Origin: Terriglobales bacterium
Lineage (GTDB): Bacteria; Acidobacteriota; Terriglobia; Terriglobales; Acidobacteriaceae
DNA: 48,037 nt
Assembly: GCA_035624455.1 (NCBI GenBank)
Contig: DASPRM010000031.1
Span: 1 to 48,037, forward strand
Reading direction: 5' to 3'
Within the stretch, counting starts at the first letter, position 1. Each line of letters starts with the position of its first letter. Positions 47,168-48,037 of this stretch are shown here, one piece after another. A program made the position numbers and the translations under genes. The notes beneath the pieces are model-generated. The model ran no database searches. It was not told the origin of the DNA and saw only the letters and a program-made list of their open reading frames with translations.

Positions 47168-48037
47168 ATGCGCCGAGATCCCGCCCAACACTTTCTCATA
47201 GAGACGTCCCAGCATTCCCCCGCTCATATCAGCGCCGCCCCGCGCCCTTTCATCACATCTCTGCGGCTCAAAATTCTGATGGCACTCCTGGTCATCATAG
47301 CAGCGCTATTGCTCAGCGCCTGCTCGGGACAAGGTGCGAAGGCCACCACCGCCACCACCACTGTCGAAACTAACAGCGATCCCAATCTGCTCTCCATCGA
47401 GCATCCAGAGCAGTTTCCACTGGTATCCGTGGAAACGCGAAAAATCGCCGACATCCTGCGCGTCAACGGAGTGGTCTCACCGGACATCAGCCGGGCAGTC
47501 CCGGTGCTTTCGCTCTCCGGTGGACGCGTCGTCGAAACTCGTGTGCGCCTGGGCGATGACGTCAAAAAGGGACAGGTGCTGCTACTGATCAGCAGTCCCG
47601 ACATCGCCGCCGCTTTTTCCGACTACCAGAAGTACTCTGCTGATGAACTGCTGGCGCGAAAGCAATTGGAGCGCTCGCAATTGCTTTTCTCCAGGGGCGC
47701 AATCGCACAACGCGATTTGGAAGCCGCGCAGAATGCGGAAAACAAAGCCGTAGTTGACCAGACCACCGCTGCCAATCGCCTTCGCATCCTGGGCGCCGAT
47801 CCCGACCACCCTTCGCCAATCCTCGCCGTCAAAGCGCCAATTTCCGGAACCATCATCGAGCAGAACACCACAAACGGTGGCGTGGTGCGCTCCATCGATA
47901 ACTCCCCCAATCTTTTCACGATTGCCGACATGTCTCGTGTGTGGGTGCTCTGCGATGTGTACGAAAACATGCTGGACCGCGTCCACCTCGGCGACACCGC
48001 AGAGATCCGTCTGAATGCATATCCCGATCGCGCATTC
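47168..48037 (+). CDS. Efflux RND periplasmic adaptor, CzcB/CusB-like (3' end outside window)
   Basis: 290 residues are visible; the frame is still open at the window end, where a 400-residue family would be about 70 % complete. From ATG 47168 a basic stretch (LRLK) and hydrophobic helix lead to a lipobox LSAC, so it is a lipoprotein; ATG 47279 would give MALLVIIAALLLSAC with no basic residues and is less likely. The first beta-barrel and lipoyl half begins at VSVETRKIADILRVNGVVSP, the helical hairpin is around YQKYSADELLARKQLERSQ, and the second lipoyl half is at APISGTIIEQNTTNGGVV. SRVWVLCDVYENMLDRVHLG is typical of CzcB/CusB-like adaptors. The pump gene is probably beyond the window. Metal or drug substrate unknown. 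Confidence 0.9.
   Translation, partial: MRRDPAQHFLIETSQHSPAHISAAPRPFITSLRLKILMALLVIIAALLLSACSGQGAKATTATTTVETNSDPNLLSIEHPEQFPLVSVETRKIADILRVNGVVSPDISRAVPVLSLSGGRVVETRVRLGDDVKKGQVLLLISSPDIAAAFSDYQKYSADELLARKQLERSQLLFSRGAIAQRDLEAAQNAENKAVVDQTTAANRLRILGADPDHPSPILAVKAPISGTIIEQNTTNGGVVRSIDNSPNLFTIADMSRVWVLCDVYENMLDRVHLGDTAEIRLNAYPDRAF

Noticed and set aside
2-48037. Window-end efflux adaptor as partner of the window-start RND pump
   Set aside because: They are about 45 kb apart, the pump fragment is HAE1-like while the adaptor is CzcB/CusB-like, and each probably has its own partners outside the window.
1-48037. CRISPR arrays, insertion sequences, prophage genes
   Set aside because: No regularly spaced repeats, transposase, integrase or phage structural motifs were seen.

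Overview
This 48 kb window looks like chromosomal DNA of a member of the Acidobacteriota (class Terriglobia or a close relative). The assignment is inference from gene content: a large Oar-like TonB-dependent transporter, two ASPIC/UnbV (CRTAC1-type) beta-propeller proteins, a pentahaem cytochrome fused to TPRs, DUF4136 and DUF3224 proteins, a WxxGxW-repeat protein and small helical periplasmic proteins. Many genes carry signal peptides, outer-membrane barrels are frequent and RND efflux parts are present, so the cell is a diderm. No phage, IS element or CRISPR array was found.

Layout. 0-4 kb: the 3' part of an RND efflux pump gene and its outer-membrane factor. 4-28 kb: an envelope and stress island. 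It holds a DUF3224 protein, an LTxxQ-like periplasmic protein, a MscS-type channel, a polyphosphate kinase 2 - SulP - VIT1/CCC1 - outer-membrane protein run, DUF4136 and Spy-like proteins, a NarL-type response regulator, a sortase with an LPKTS substrate, a receiver-only regulator, a PAS histidine kinase, outer-membrane proteins, a GH13 - GH63-like - SemiSWEET run, an OmpA-like protein and a GlsB-type membrane protein. 28-46 kb: nutrient and respiration genes, namely a TPR-ASPIC protein, a GH31 alpha-glucosidase, an amidase, a WxxGxW protein, a pentahaem cytochrome-TPR protein followed at once by a CRTAC1 protein, and a TonB-dependent Oar-like protein. 46-48 kb: tRNA-Val(GAC), a small membrane protein and the 5' part of a CzcB/CusB-like efflux adaptor, cut by the window end.

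The most notable signal is a 16-bp dyad, CTGTCA-N4-TGACAG. It occurs ten times with at most two mismatches between 5.2 and 26.5 kb. All ten copies are intergenic and lie in front of island genes, including both two-component genes at 15.7-18.1 kb and the sortase. I did not see it with this spacing in the other 26 kb. It reads as the operator of a local regulon. Its 7-2-7 geometry fits a NarL/FixJ-type regulator, and one such gene lies in the island at 12,982-13,629.

Taken together, the island looks like a coordinately controlled programme for the cell envelope and osmotic or ionic stress: channel, ion and sulfate transport, polyphosphate, surface anchoring, outer-membrane proteins, glucan turnover and sugar movement. 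This functional reading is inference. Start codons were chosen from Shine-Dalgarno sequences and signal peptides, and the uncertain ones are flagged.
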